A stretch of DNA of 64,000 bases from Jiella endophytica (GTDB lineage Bacteria > Pseudomonadota > Alphaproteobacteria > Rhizobiales > Rhizobiaceae), in contig NZ_SOZD01000008.1 in assembly GCF_004519335.1 (NCBI RefSeq), forward strand, positions 90,843-154,842. The letters run 5' to 3'. Below the pieces are notes generated by a model. The model saw nothing but the letters and a program-made list of their open reading frames with translations, was not told the DNA's origin and ran no database searches. Shown here in pieces: positions 50,618-61,002 of the stretch. The translations under genes were made by a program, and so were the position numbers. Within the stretch, counting starts at the first letter, position 1. Each line of letters begins with the position of its first letter.

Positions 50618-53488
50618 TCACCCCAGGCTCGCCAACGCAGCCGCCAGCTTCTCGGCCTCGAGCCGGTACCCCTCGCGCTTCTCGCGCTCCTGCTCGACGA
50701 TCTCTTCCGGCGCATTGGCGACGAAGCGCTCGTTGGAGAGCTTCTTGTCGATCCGGGCGATCTCGTCCTCGGCCTTCTTCTTTGCCTTGGAAAGCCGCGC
50801 CCGCTCCGCCTCGACGTCGATCATGCCGGCGAGCGGCAGGGCGAAGCTCGCGCCGGCGACGATCACCTGAGCCGACTGGGCCGGCGCGCTCACGGCCGTG
50901 GTGACGCCGGCAAGACGCGCCAGCCGGCGCAGCTGCAGGTCGTGGCGTTTCAGCCGGTCTGCCGTCTCGCCGTCCGGATCGATCGCGACGAGCGCCGCCT
51001 CGGCGCCGGGCGGCACGTTCATCTCGGCGCGGATCGAGCGGATCTCCGAGACCAGCGCCACCAGCCAGTTGATGTCGCTGGCCGCCTCCGGATCGGCGAA
51101 GTCGACCGACGGCCAGGCGGTGTGGCAGAGCAGCTTTTCGCGACTCGTCTCGCCTCCCGTCACCTGCCACAGCTCCTCGGTGATGAAGGGCATGAACGGG
51201 TGGAGCAGCGCGAAGACCTGGTCGAGGACGAAGCCGGTCACATGGCGGACTTCGCTCGCGGCGTCCTGGTCCTCGCCGGACAAGGTCGGCTTGGAAAGCT
51301 CAAGATACCAGTCGCAGAAGAGGTTCCAGACGAAGCGGTAGATGGTGCTCGCCGCATCGTTGAAGCGATAACCTGCCAGCGCCTCGTCGGCCTCGGCGAT
51401 GGTGCGCGACAGCTCCGTGACGATCCAGCGGTTGAGCGGCTGGGTCAGGCTCTGAGGGCTGAGCGCGGCGCCGTGGACGGCGCCGTTCATCTCGGCAAAG
51501 CGCGTGGCATTCCACAGCTTGGTGCCGAAGTTGCGGTAGCCGGCGATGCGCTGCGGATCGAGCTTCACGTCGCGGCCCTGCGCCGCCATGATGGCGAGGG
51601 TGAAGCGCAAAGCGTCGGCGCCGAACTCGTCGATCAGGTCGAGCGGATCGATGACGTTGCCCTTCGACTTCGACATCTTCGCGCCGGTCTTGTCGCGCAC
51701 CAAAGCGTGGACATAGACCGTCTCGAAGGGCTCGCGCTCCATGAATTCGAGCCCCATCATCATCATCCGAGCGACCCAGAAGAAGATGATGTCGAAGCCG
51801 GTGACGAGGGCCGAGGTCGGATAATAGGTCGAGAGCTCCTTCGTCTCGTCCGGCCAGCCGAGCGTCGAGAACGGCCAGAGCGCCGAGGAGAACCAGGTGT
51901 CGAGGACATCCTCGTCGCGCGCGAGGAAGCTCTCGCGGCGCTCCGGATCGGCCGCCATCGCGCGGGCGTCCTCGTCGGTGATCGTTCCGTTGGTCACGTA
52001 ATGGGCGAGTGCGGCAGCGACGGCCTCTTCCTCGCTCTTCTCGACGAAGATCGAGCCGTCCGGCCCGTACCAGGCCGGGATCCGGTGGCCCCACCAGAGC
52101 TGGCGCGAGATGCACCAGGGCTCGATGTTCTCCATCCACTGGTAGTAGGTCTTCGACCAGTTCTCTGGCACGAACTTCGTCCGCCCCTCGCGAACCGCGG
52201 CGATCGCCGGCTCGGCCAGCGTCTTGGCGTCGGCGAACCACTGGTCGGTCAGCATCGGCTCGACGACGACGCCGGAACGGTCGCCGAAGGGCTGCATGAT
52301 CTTCTTGTCCTCGACCATGATCATCAGCCCTTCGGCATCGATCTCGGCGACGACCTTCTCGCGGGCGGCGAAGCGATCGAGGCCGCGGAAGCTGTCGGGG
52401 ACGAGGTTGATCTCGTCGACGAAGGAGGCCTCCGGCGTCTCGCCGGAACGGACGATCTCGGCGGCCCGGCCGGCCGCCTCGGCATAGGCGTCGCCGTCGG
52501 CGCGCATTGCCCCTTTCTCGTCCATCAGCCGGTAGCAGGGAATGTCGTTCCGCCGCGCGACCTGGTAATCGTTGAAGTCGTGGGCGCCGGTGATCTTCAC
52601 CGCGCCGGAGCCGAAATTCCTGTCCGGATATTCGTCGGTGATGATCGGGATCAGCCGGCGGTGCTCTTTCGGGCCGACGGGGATCTCGCAAAGCTTGCCG
52701 ACGATCGGTGCGTAGCGCTCGTCCTCCGGATGGACGGCGACGGCGCCGTCGCCGAGCATCGTCTCCGGCCGGGTCGTGGCGATGGAGATGTAGTCCCGCG
52801 TCTCGCGCAGGATCTCGTTCCCGTCGTCGTCCTTCTCGACATAGTCATAGGTCTCGCCGCCGGCCAGCGGGTATTTGAAGTGCCACATATGGCCGTCGAT
52901 CTCGCGGTTCTCGACCTCGAGGTCGGAGATCGCGGTCTCGAATTTCGGATCCCAGTTGACGAGCCGCTTGTCCTTGTAGATCAGGCCCTTGCGGTAGAGT
53001 TCGACGAAGACGTGGCGAACGGCCTTGGACAGGCCCTCGTCCATGGTGAAGCGCTCTCTGGACCAGTCGCAAGAGGCGCCGAGGCGCCTCAGCTGGCCGA
53101 GGATCGTGCCGCCGGACTCCGCCTTCCACTGCCAGACCCGCTCGATGAAGCCTTCGCGGCCGAGCTCGCGGCGGGTGACGTTCTCGCCCGATGCGGCCAT
53201 CTGCCGCTCCACCACCATCTGCGTGGCGATGCCGGCGTGGTCGAGGCCCGGCTGCCAGAGGACGTTGCGCCCGCGCATGCGCTGGGTGCGGATCAGGATG
53301 TCCTGCAGCGTGTTGTTGAGCGCGTGGCCCATATGTAGCGAGCCGGTGACGTTGGGCGGCGGAATGACGATCGAATAGGGCTCGGCGCCCTCCTTCGCCC
53401 CGGCGCCGGCCGCAAAGGCGTTCGCGTCCTCCCATCGGGCGGCGATCCGCGGCTCGATGGCAGCCGCGTCATAGGTCTTGTCGATCAT
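50618..53488 (-). CDS. valS: Valyl-tRNA synthetase
   Basis: 956 residues, full length. Class I synthetase with the HIGH-type motif PPPNVTGSLHMGHAL and the KMSKS motif GAKMSKSKGN, a large editing domain (TTRPETMLGD) and a C-terminal coiled coil (AERARLSKAKKKAEDEIARI). It charges tRNA-Val. Fourth gene of the conserved methyltransferase-tolC-popZ-valS run. Confidence 0.98.
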   Translation of the reverse strand: MIDKTYDAAAIEPRIAARWEDANAFAAGAGAKEGAEPYSIVIPPPNVTGSLHMGHALNNTLQDILIRTQRMRGRNVLWQPGLDHAGIATQMVVERQMAASGENVTRRELGREGFIERVWQWKAESGGTILGQLRRLGASCDWSRERFTMDEGLSKAVRHVFVELYRKGLIYKDKRLVNWDPKFETAISDLEVENREIDGHMWHFKYPLAGGETYDYVEKDDDGNEILRETRDYISIATTRPETMLGDGAVAVHPEDERYAPIVGKLCEIPVGPKEHRRLIPIITDEYPDRNFGSGAVKITGAHDFNDYQVARRNDIPCYRLMDEKGAMRADGDAYAEAAGRAAEIVRSGETPEASFVDEINLVPDSFRGLDRFAAREKVVAEIDAEGLMIMVEDKKIMQPFGDRSGVVVEPMLTDQWFADAKTLAEPAIAAVREGRTKFVPENWSKTYYQWMENIEPWCISRQLWWGHRIPAWYGPDGSIFVEKSEEEAVAAALAHYVTNGTITDEDARAMAADPERRESFLARDEDVLDTWFSSALWPFSTLGWPDETKELSTYYPTSALVTGFDIIFFWVARMMMMGLEFMEREPFETVYVHALVRDKTGAKMSKSKGNVIDPLDLIDEFGADALRFTLAIMAAQGRDVKLDPQRIAGYRNFGTKLWNATRFAEMNGAVHGAALSPQSLTQPLNRWIVTELSRTIAEADEALAGYRFNDAASTIYRFVWNLFCDWYLELSKPTLSGEDQDAASEVRHVTGFVLDQVFALLHPFMPFITEELWQVTGGETSREKLLCHTAWPSVDFADPEAASDINWLVALVSEIRSIRAEMNVPPGAEAALVAIDPDGETADRLKRHDLQLRRLARLAGVTTAVSAPAQSAQVIVAGASFALPLAGMIDVEAERARLSKAKKKAEDEIARIDKKLSNERFVANAPEEIVEQEREKREGYRLEAEKLAAALASLG

Positions 53489-53557
53489 GAATTGTCCAGA
53501 AAGCGAAATCGCGTTGCCTTCCGGTTACCCACTTGCTCTTGCGCCTGTCAACGCGAA

Positions 53558-53590
53558 GCGGGGCGCGGCACCCTCCGGTGCCCGCCCCGC
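53558..53590. terminator. Strong GC-rich hairpin after popZ
   Basis: Arms GCGGGGCGCGGCACC (53558-53572) and GGTGCCCGCCCCGC (53577-53590), nearly perfect with one bulge. It lies 31 bases downstream of the popZ stop and 70 bases before valS. There is no T-run, so Rho-independent termination is uncertain; it may separate popZ and valS expression. Confidence 0.45.
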
Positions 53591-53620
53591 GCGGGATCCT
53601 GATCTCGGCAGATTATCGGG

Positions 53621-54508
53621 TCAGCGGCTGCCGCCGCGGGCGATGCGCTCGATCTCCTCGCGCACCAGCTGCTCGACGAGACGCGGCAGGTTCTCGTCCA
53701 GCCACTCCTGCAGCATCGGCCGCATCACCTCGCGAACGATCGCGTCGGAATCGCGCAGATGGTCGTCGCGGATCGCCGCGGCAAGCTCCGAGAAGGACGC
53801 CGCGACTCGCTCGCCCGCCTCGCGCGATATCAGCGCATGGGCGAATTTCATGCCGTCGTCGAGAGGCTCGGAGACGGACGCCGCCGGGTGGAAACTCGCA
53901 AGGCGCGTGCGGTCGGCGGCAAAGTCGGTGCCGCCCTCGCCAGCGTCAGGCTCGGCGAGCTCGGCCGCTTCCGACACGGCCTCGGCCGGCTCCTCGGCGG
54001 CGATCGCGCCGTTCAGCAGTTCCTCGGCAAAGCCGGCCTCGTCGAATTCGTCGACGAACATCTCCGCCGCCACCTCGACATAGCGGTCGTTGGCGGCGAT
54101 CGCCTGCGGCCATTCCGGCAAATCGCCGACATGGCCCGGCGCCGGGCGACGGATCGAGCGCGGCGCATTGGCGGAAACCCGCGCGGTGTCGGCCGCGGGA
54201 TATTCGGAAGCGTCTTCGCCGAGGGGCTCGCCGCCCGCCGCCAGCGATTCGGCACGCAGCCGCGCCCGGGCGATCTCGTCGGCCTGGCTGGCCATTTCGG
54301 GCATCGGCTGGGCCGCGCCGACGGCCGTCGCACGCGTCCCGCCGGCAGCCTTCGCACGCGTCGCGGCAGGCTCGACGGCGGCGCGCGCCGCCGCATCGAT
54401 GGCCGAGGCGTTGCGCGCCAGGCGTTCGTCTCCGGTCTCGATGATCCGGCGGATCGAGGCGAGGATTTCGTCCATCGACTGGTCTCGGGCCGGCAGCGCG
54501 TTGCTCAT
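53621..54508 (-). CDS. popZ: Polar organizing protein PopZ (DUF2497)
   Basis: 295 residues with the short N-terminal helix MDEILASIRRIIETGDE, a long Ala/Pro/Glu-rich disordered middle, and the C-terminal DUF2497 core MRPMLQEWLDENLPRLVEQL...EEIERIARGG. PopZ forms a polar matrix anchoring the ParB-parS complex. ATG at 54508. It is 211 bases from tolC. Confidence 0.9.
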   Translation of the reverse strand: MSNALPARDQSMDEILASIRRIIETGDERLARNASAIDAAARAAVEPAATRAKAAGGTRATAVGAAQPMPEMASQADEIARARLRAESLAAGGEPLGEDASEYPAADTARVSANAPRSIRRPAPGHVGDLPEWPQAIAANDRYVEVAAEMFVDEFDEAGFAEELLNGAIAAEEPAEAVSEAAELAEPDAGEGGTDFAADRTRLASFHPAASVSEPLDDGMKFAHALISREAGERVAASFSELAAAIRDDHLRDSDAIVREVMRPMLQEWLDENLPRLVEQLVREEIERIARGGSR

Positions 54509-54719
54509 GAATGGCTCCCGCAAATTTGGCGACGTTCCGTTCGTAACGCCCGAATCATGCGCGAAGCCTATGCCGAACGGCCAGCGAGGTGAATCCCGAT
54601 GGGCCCGGAAGCCGCGGTTTCACCAGATTAATTCCCCGATCGGCACCAGGGGGACGCCATGCGTGCGCAATGCCGGCCGGCCGCGTCGATCGCGACCAGC
54701 CCTCGCTTTGGCCGAGCGC

Positions 54720-56153
54720 TCAGCGACCGTCGGGCGTGCGCAGGCCGTACCACTTGTCCTCGACCGCAATGTAATGGTCATTCGGATCGTAATTCGTCGC
54801 CGCGAGCTTCAGCGACTTCTGCGACAGGAGGCCGACGGAGGAGAGCAGCGAATAGGCGGCCACCACCTCGTCGCGCCGTGAGCCGACCAGCAGGATCTGC
54901 GCGGAGATCAGGTCCGCCTGGGAATCGAGCACATCGAGCGTCGTGCGCTGGCCGACATTGCGCTCCTCGATGACGCCGTCGAGGGCGAGCCGCGCCGCCC
55001 GCACCTGCGCCTCGAAGCCGGTGATGTTGGCTCTCGCCGCCTGCAGCTCGGCCCAGGCGGTGGCGACCGCGGCCCGGACCTGATCGCGGGTGCCGTCCAC
55101 CTCGATCCGCCGCTGGCCGAGGGTCTCCTTGTACTGGCGAACCAGCGAGCTCGCCGCACCGCCCTGATAGATCGGGATGGTGATCTGCGCGGCGACGGTC
55201 CCGGAGACTTCGTTCTGGGTGATGACGTCCGGGATACCGGCAGTGGTGTTCACACCCGGCAGATTGCCGCCGCCGGTATCGCTCAGCGAATAGGTGTTCG
55301 ACACCTCGCCCGAGAGGGAGACCTGCGGCAGCAGCGCGCCCTCAGCCGACTTCACCTGATAGGCCGCGGCGTCGACCGCGGAGAGCGTCGCGAGGATCGC
55401 CGGATGCTGGCGCTGGGACAGCGCATAGGCAGACGCGACGGAACGCGGCAGCAGGCTCATCGGGGCGCTGGCCGGCGAGAGATTCCTCGGCGCGTCGCCG
55501 ATGACCTGAAAATAGGTCGCCTCGCTCGAGGCGACGCTGGACAGGGCGCTGTTGAGCGTCGCCGTGGCGAGCGCCTGTTCCGATTCGGCCTGAGCGACAT
55601 CGGTGCGAGTGCCTTCGCCGACGTCGAAGCGGGCGCGGGCGGCCCGGACCTGCTCGTTGAGGAAGCCGAGATTCTGCCGCCTCAGATCGGCGATCTGCCG
55701 ATCGCGGATGACGTTCATATAGGCCGTCGCGGCGTCGAGCAGGGTGTTCTGCTCGGTGTTCGACAGGTTGTACTGCGCGGCCTGGATCTGTGCCTTGGCC
55801 GAGCGGATGTTGTTCGGGGTCTGGAAGCCGTCGAAGATCGTCTGGTTGATCTGAATGCCGAAACTCGACGAAAGAGCCTCTGCGTTGGCCGGCGAAATGC
55901 CGTCGCCGGACGTCGTACGGCTCCGGCTCGCGCTCAGGGTGCCGACACCGTTGACCTGCGGGCGCAGGCCGGCCTTGGCCTGCGGCACGGCTTCGTCGGT
56001 CGCCCGCAGCTGGGCGCGGGCCGCATTCAGATCCTGATTGTTCGCATAGGTCTTCGCGAGGGCCCCGGCGAGGGTCTCCGCGTTCACCGGCGAAAGGGCA
56101 CCGAGGCAAACGGAGCCGGACAACAGGGCGAGGAGGGAGAAGGTCTTCAGCAC
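54720..56153 (-). CDS. tolC: TolC-family outer membrane protein
   Basis: 477 residues with a signal peptide (LKTFSLLALLSGSVCLGAL) and the two coiled-coil repeats of TolC (LAGALAKTYANNQDLNAARAQ; ARFDVGEGTRTDVAQAES; VIEERNVGQRTTLDVLDSQADL). It is the outer-membrane exit duct of type I secretion and RND pumps. I chose a GTG start at 56153 with GGAG 9 bases upstream; the longer frame to 56312 adds no signal. Preceded by the methyltransferase gene. Confidence 0.93.
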   Translation of the reverse strand: MLKTFSLLALLSGSVCLGALSPVNAETLAGALAKTYANNQDLNAARAQLRATDEAVPQAKAGLRPQVNGVGTLSASRSRTTSGDGISPANAEALSSSFGIQINQTIFDGFQTPNNIRSAKAQIQAAQYNLSNTEQNTLLDAATAYMNVIRDRQIADLRRQNLGFLNEQVRAARARFDVGEGTRTDVAQAESEQALATATLNSALSSVASSEATYFQVIGDAPRNLSPASAPMSLLPRSVASAYALSQRQHPAILATLSAVDAAAYQVKSAEGALLPQVSLSGEVSNTYSLSDTGGGNLPGVNTTAGIPDVITQNEVSGTVAAQITIPIYQGGAASSLVRQYKETLGQRRIEVDGTRDQVRAAVATAWAELQAARANITGFEAQVRAARLALDGVIEERNVGQRTTLDVLDSQADLISAQILLVGSRRDEVVAAYSLLSSVGLLSQKSLKLAATNYDPNDHYIAVEDKWYGLRTPDGR

Positions 56154-56337
56154 CAATCGATACTCCGGGCTGCATCGCAATCCGGTCTTTGCGCGGGGTC
56201 GCTGAGCGACAACTCCGGCGCCAAACCGCCTGCCCGAAGCTAATAACTGATTAAATGAACGAAGCAGTCTAATATTGCCGAGAGGCCGCCGGTTTTCCGG
56301 CGACCGGGGCAAATCTGCAACGGAACCTCGCGGCAGC

Positions 56338-56991
56338 TTAGAAAACGAACTCGGGCTTGCGGCGGAAGCTCGGCAGCGGCTTTACGGAGCAGTTGAAAGC
56401 GAAGCGTTCGGAGACGACGCCATCCTCGTCCTTGACATACAGCATCGCCTCGGCGGCGTTGCCGATGCCGCGCACGACGACCATCCGGCCGCCCCGCTTC
56501 ATCTGGTCGAAGAAGGTGTCCGGGAGGACCTCCACCGAGCCCTGGAAGATGATCACGTCGTAGGGAGCTTCGGCCCGGCAGCCCTCGAGAAGCGCGTTCT
56601 CGACGACGGCGCAGGTCACGTAGTCGAGCCGGGCGAGATTGTCGGTCGCTGCCGCGGCGAGGGCCGGATCTTCCTCCAGCGCCACGACCGAGCTCGCGAG
56701 ATACGACATGATGGCCGAGGAGTAGCCGGTGTTGCAGCCGACATCGAGGACCACGTCGTCCTTGTCGATGGCGGCGAGCTGCAGGAGCTTGGCGAGCGGC
56801 GACGGCTCCATCACGTAGCGCCCGTCGCCGAGCGGAATGTCGTCGTCGACATAGGCGAGCGGACGGCGCGAGGCGGGGAGGAATTCCTCCCGCGGAACCT
56901 GCAGGAAGGCCCTCAGGATCTCGTGACTGGTGACATCCGTCGTCCGGATCTGGTTGTCGACCATCTTGATGCGGGCCGCCTCGAATTCCAT
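56338..56991 (-). CDS. Protein-L-isoaspartate O-methyltransferase family protein
   Basis: 217 residues with SAM motif VLDVGCNTGYSSA, Pcm-family N-terminus (RIKMVDNQIRTTDVTSHEIL) and EEFLPASRRPLAYVDDDIPLG. Typical Pcm repairs isoaspartate residues; this rhizobial branch next to tolC is more diverged (GCNTG rather than GTGSG), so repair activity is not certain. 184 bases from tolC. Confidence 0.88.
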   Translation of the reverse strand: MEFEAARIKMVDNQIRTTDVTSHEILRAFLQVPREEFLPASRRPLAYVDDDIPLGDGRYVMEPSPLAKLLQLAAIDKDDVVLDVGCNTGYSSAIMSYLASSVVALEEDPALAAAATDNLARLDYVTCAVVENALLEGCRAEAPYDVIIFQGSVEVLPDTFFDQMKRGGRMVVVRGIGNAAEAMLYVKDEDGVVSERFAFNCSVKPLPSFRRKPEFVF

Positions 56992-57232
56992 CGCCGACTT
57001 CCTGTTTCTGTCAAACCGCCGCGCCATCCGGGCGCCCTGCGCGCGACCGGGCGCACGCATGAAAGGCTCCTTCGGCATCGGGCGAAGCAGGCCCGCCGAG
57101 AGAATCGGCAAGAGCGCCTGCGCCGATGCCAAAGCGCCAGTGTTCCATAGTCGCGAGGCTCCGGAGGCGCAAGCACGCGCCTGCCCCGATGTTCCCCGAG
57201 CCCGCCGGCCGGCTGCCGGACGCAACGAAACG
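56992..57232. other. Intergenic region upstream of the methyltransferase
   Basis: The gap from the methyltransferase start to the symporter stop is 301 bases; this part shows no gene and contains only the likely methyltransferase promoter. The hairpin at 57233 follows. Confidence 0.35.
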
Positions 57233-57254
57233 GGGCGGCCGTCGCCGGCCGCCC
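57233..57254 (-). terminator. Hairpin downstream of the dicarboxylate symporter
   Basis: Perfect 8-bp stem GGGCGGCC (57233-57240) / GGCCGCCC (57247-57254), 38 bases after the stop of the gene at 57293 and followed on the minus strand by CGTTTCGTT. A likely terminator with a weak T-run. Confidence 0.5.
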
Positions 57255-57292
57255 TGAATGCATCAGTCCAAAAATTCCGGCCTGGCGGACGC

Positions 57293-58633
57293 TCAGGTCG
57301 CCGGCTGCGGGCGCGGATGGCGCCGCGCCTCGCCGGCGAGCCGCTCCTCGGCCGCGTGGTCGATGTCGAGATCGTGGTCGGTCTCGATCCCGGCATTCGG
57401 ATCGTCGAAGACCGCCTGGTCGAACTCGCCCTCCATCTTGGCGACGATGGTCGAGACCACCGCGTCGCCGGTGATGTTCACCGCCGTGCGGATCATGTCC
57501 ATCAGCCGGTCGACGCCGAGGATCAGCGCGATGCCCTCGATCGGCAGGCCGACCTGGTTGAGCACCATGGTCAGCATCACCAGGCCGACGCCCGGCACGC
57601 CGGCGGTGCCGATCGAGGCGAGAACGGCCATGGCGATCACCGTCAGATAGCCGGTGATGCCGAGCTCGATGCCGTAGACATTGGCAAGGAAGACGGTGGC
57701 GACGCCCTGCATGATCGCCGTGCCGTCCATGTTGATCGTCGCCCCGAAGGGGATCGTGAAGGAGGCGACGGAGTTCTTCACGCCGATGCGCTCGGTCACG
57801 CATTGCAGGGTGACAGGGATGGTGGCGTTGGAGCTCGCCGTCGAGAAGGCGAAGATCTGGGCCGGCCGCATCTTCCGCATGAAGGTGAAGGGGTTGAGCC
57901 CCGACAGAAGCTTCAGGAGGATCATCAGCGTGACGAAGAGATGCAGGAACAGCGCCCCGACCAGCGTGCCGACATAGGCCATCACCGGCACGAACAGGTC
58001 GATGCCCTGTTCGGCGAAGGTCTTGGCGATCAGGCAGAAGACGCCGTAAGGGGCGGCGGCCATGACGATGGAGACGATCTTCATCATCACCTCGTTCATG
58101 TATTCGCAGGCGCGGATGAACGGCGCCGACTGGTCGCCCAGCATCACCACGGCGACGCCGAGCAGCACCGTGTAGAAGATGATCTGCAGCATCTCGCCCG
58201 AGGCGAAGGCCTGGATCGGATTGGTCGGAACGATGTTCGCGAAGACCTCCCAGACCGAGGGCGCCTCCTTGGCGGAGATGCCGCCGGCCTCGACGCCCTG
58301 CATGTCGAAGCCCTGCCCAGGACCCACGAGTTGGGCGAGCAGGATGGCAACGCCGATCGCCACCGCCGTGGTGAAGATGTAGAGGCCGAAGGACTTGCCG
58401 CCGACCCGGCCGAGCAGGCGGATGTCGCCGATGCCGGCGACGCCGCAGATCAGCGAGAAGAACACCAGCGGCACGACCAGGAGCTTCAGGGCGTTGACGA
58501 ACATCGTGCCGATCATGGCGAAGAAACCGCCGACGACGTATTCGTTCAGGAAGGCCACGTCGGCCGTGTTGATCGCCGCGCCGACGACGACGCCGGCGAG
58601 CATTCCGATCAAAATCTTCATGGTGAGAGACAT
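57293..58633 (-). CDS. DAACS-family dicarboxylate/cation symporter
   Basis: 446 residues with eight or so transmembrane helices and the two signature loops: SSNATIPVTLQCV and GATINMDGTAIMQG, plus the NQVGLPIEGIALILGVDRLMDM segment. It imports C4-dicarboxylates or glutamate/aspartate with Na+ or H+. The C-terminal end has an acidic, His-containing tail (DHDLDIDHAAEE). dctA or gltP would be the two candidate names; I do not choose. Confidence 0.94.
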   Translation of the reverse strand: MSLTMKILIGMLAGVVVGAAINTADVAFLNEYVVGGFFAMIGTMFVNALKLLVVPLVFFSLICGVAGIGDIRLLGRVGGKSFGLYIFTTAVAIGVAILLAQLVGPGQGFDMQGVEAGGISAKEAPSVWEVFANIVPTNPIQAFASGEMLQIIFYTVLLGVAVVMLGDQSAPFIRACEYMNEVMMKIVSIVMAAAPYGVFCLIAKTFAEQGIDLFVPVMAYVGTLVGALFLHLFVTLMILLKLLSGLNPFTFMRKMRPAQIFAFSTASSNATIPVTLQCVTERIGVKNSVASFTIPFGATINMDGTAIMQGVATVFLANVYGIELGITGYLTVIAMAVLASIGTAGVPGVGLVMLTMVLNQVGLPIEGIALILGVDRLMDMIRTAVNITGDAVVSTIVAKMEGEFDQAVFDDPNAGIETDHDLDIDHAAEERLAGEARRHPRPQPAT

Positions 58634-59050
58634 GCGGGATTCCTTTCCGCGACGAGCTTGCCGGCCGTCCGCCGGGCTCAGAAAATCGCAACGAGACGTC
58701 GACGCCTCGGAAGAAAGAACCCATCCACGTCAGAGACGAGCGCGAAGAGTTGCCTCGCTGCACAAACGAAAGGCATGCATTTCGATTGAGCTATCGTGCT
58801 AGGCTTTTGATTAGGCGTCAACTCTCTTTACGATCTGCGAGACTATCCACAGGCAGCCGCAGCGTCGGCGCAAGAAGAGCGGCGAGAAAGCAGAGATCGC
58901 GCTGACTGACGATCAGGCGAAGCCATGGGCTGCGATGGCGCCACGCTCCGTCGGCCGAAATGCAGGGCTTTGATGCAGGTGAACTGCCAGCTGGACAGCC
59001 GACGCGTTAATCTGCCGCGACGGTTCGATGTCCAACGGGAACTGCGCTCG
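58634..59050. other. Intergenic region between the radical SAM and symporter genes
   Basis: 417 bases. It holds the symporter promoter and the 3' end of the radical SAM unit. I see no repeat of the named families, no RNA gene and no coding frame with a recognisable product. Confidence 0.35.
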
Positions 59051-60832
59051 TCAGGCCGCCTTTTCCTTCTTCACCCGCGCCTCGCGGATCAGGGCCTCCT
59101 GGCGACGCATGCGAGCGATTTCCGCCGACGTGCCACGCGTCTCTGAATAGAGAGCCAGGTTGAGTTCGTCGGCATCCGGCGGGGTGATGGCGAGGTCGCG
59201 ATAGCTTTCCGCCTCGGGATCGGCCCAGATCCGGTCGGCCATCCGCTTCATCCGCACATAGTCCCGGAACATCAGGACGATCGCCCGCGCCTCGGAGTAG
59301 GCATAGCGCGGATAGAAGATCAGCGGGTTTTCGAGCTTCATGCCGTGGCGCCTGTCGCGCCGCGACTTGACGCGCAGATAGCCGCCTTCGAGCGGGTGGA
59401 CCCCGTAGATCATGTGGTAGTTGCGGTATCCAAGGATGCGGAAGAGCAGCATCATCTTGCGGACCGATCCGGTCGCCCGCATCCGCTTCATGATCGTCGC
59501 GATGTGATCCCAGGAATAGAAGCGGCCCCAGACCTCCTCATAGACCTTGTCCCATTCGGCGTCGGGCATCTTCTCGTGATGGGTGACGCGATGGTTGAGG
59601 TCGTATTTGTTGAGGTCGGGGTCCATCCAGACGCCCTTCCTGGCGAGCGTCTGGTGATCCTCGCTTCCCGGTAGCGGCGTCAGGTTGGTGAAGTAGATGA
59701 GATCGATCGGCAGTTCCCGCTTGATCACGTCGACGTCGTGCAGGATCGATTCCCGCGTATCGTTTGGAAAGCCGATGATGTAGCCGACGGTGATCATCAC
59801 CGAGCGCTTTTTCCACTCGAGGAACATCTCGCGATATTCGATGATCTTGTTCTGGTTCTTCTTCACCGCGATGAGGTTGTCGGGATTGATGTTCTCCATC
59901 CCGACGAAGACCTGGTCGACGCCGGCGCGCACCGCCTTATCGATGAAGCCTGGGATCTTGTGGCAGCGAGTGTCCACCTGGATCTGCATGCGGATCTTGA
60001 TGCCTTGCGTCTCGCGAAGCTGGATCAGCCGGTCGAAAAAGGCCTCCCAGTTGCGGTTGCGGGCAAGATTGTCGTCGGTGACGAAGAACAGGTCGACGCC
60101 GATCGCCCAGTTGGCGCGGACGATCTTTTCCAGATCGTCGGCCGAGCGGAAGCGGCTGACCCGCCCCTGGACGTTGATGATGGTGCAGAAGGTGCACTGG
60201 AAGGGGCAGCCGCGGCCGATGTCGAAGCTCGAATAAAGGCCGAAGGTCTTTTCCACCTGCGCCCGGTCGAGAAAGGGAATCTCGGCGCCTTCAAGGCCCG
60301 GCAGGTCGGCATCGTGACGGTAGAAGGGCTGCAGCTTGCCCGCGAAGCCGTCGCGCAGCACCTGATCGAAGCGCCCGCCCTCCGCCTCGCCGACGAAGAA
60401 GCTGATGCCCATGCGGCCAGCGTCTTCGATCTCGGGCGGCGTTCCGTCGAGCATGGCGAGGGAGCCGGCGACGTGGAAGCCGCCGAGGCAGACCGGAATG
60501 CCCGCCGCGAGAAACGGTCGGGCAAGATCGACGGCGCGCGGGAACTGGTTCGACTGGACGCCGACGAGGGCGAGCATGCCCCTGCCCCCGTCCGCAGTCA
60601 TCATCTCGATCAGCTTCTTCGGCTTAACGCGCGTATTCGTCTCGTCGATCGTGTGGATCACCATGTCGGTGTCGCCGAGGACCTTTCGCGAGATGCAGTC
60701 CTGCGCGATACCGTTCAGGCAGGCGAGCGAATTGGCCGGGATGGTGGAGCGCCGCCACTGCAGCGGATAGCCCTCGTCGTCGTAATGGGTCGGCTTTACG
60801 AAAACGATATGGAATTTTGCTCCGCCGGCCAT
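59051..60832 (-). CDS. B12-binding-type radical SAM protein
   Basis: 593 residues. N-terminal Rossmann-like part (FVKPTHYDDEG, LALVGVQSNQFPRAVDLA) that resembles a cobalamin-binding domain, although the usual DxHxxG is not evident (the region GGFHVAGS is the nearest). Radical SAM core with RGCPFQCTFC: Cys209, 213, 216. A C-terminal extension with basic, Tyr-rich segments follows. Such class B enzymes do C-methylations and ring chemistry. The P450 and hydrolase genes lie upstream on the same strand. Confidence 0.85.
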   Translation of the reverse strand: MAGGAKFHIVFVKPTHYDDEGYPLQWRRSTIPANSLACLNGIAQDCISRKVLGDTDMVIHTIDETNTRVKPKKLIEMMTADGGRGMLALVGVQSNQFPRAVDLARPFLAAGIPVCLGGFHVAGSLAMLDGTPPEIEDAGRMGISFFVGEAEGGRFDQVLRDGFAGKLQPFYRHDADLPGLEGAEIPFLDRAQVEKTFGLYSSFDIGRGCPFQCTFCTIINVQGRVSRFRSADDLEKIVRANWAIGVDLFFVTDDNLARNRNWEAFFDRLIQLRETQGIKIRMQIQVDTRCHKIPGFIDKAVRAGVDQVFVGMENINPDNLIAVKKNQNKIIEYREMFLEWKKRSVMITVGYIIGFPNDTRESILHDVDVIKRELPIDLIYFTNLTPLPGSEDHQTLARKGVWMDPDLNKYDLNHRVTHHEKMPDAEWDKVYEEVWGRFYSWDHIATIMKRMRATGSVRKMMLLFRILGYRNYHMIYGVHPLEGGYLRVKSRRDRRHGMKLENPLIFYPRYAYSEARAIVLMFRDYVRMKRMADRIWADPEAESYRDLAITPPDADELNLALYSETRGTSAEIARMRRQEALIREARVKKEKAA

Positions 60833-61002
60833 TCATCCTCCCCCAAGGGTTCAAGCCAAAAATCGACGCGATGATCTTTTGCATCTGCGAAGATCATGTT
60901 GGATTTATGGATATTCCGCAAGGGAGCGCAAAAAGACTCTCGCGCAATATCCACGCGATCCAACGGTTTCTCATGCATCGATATTGCGAGGAAGGCGACG
61001 AT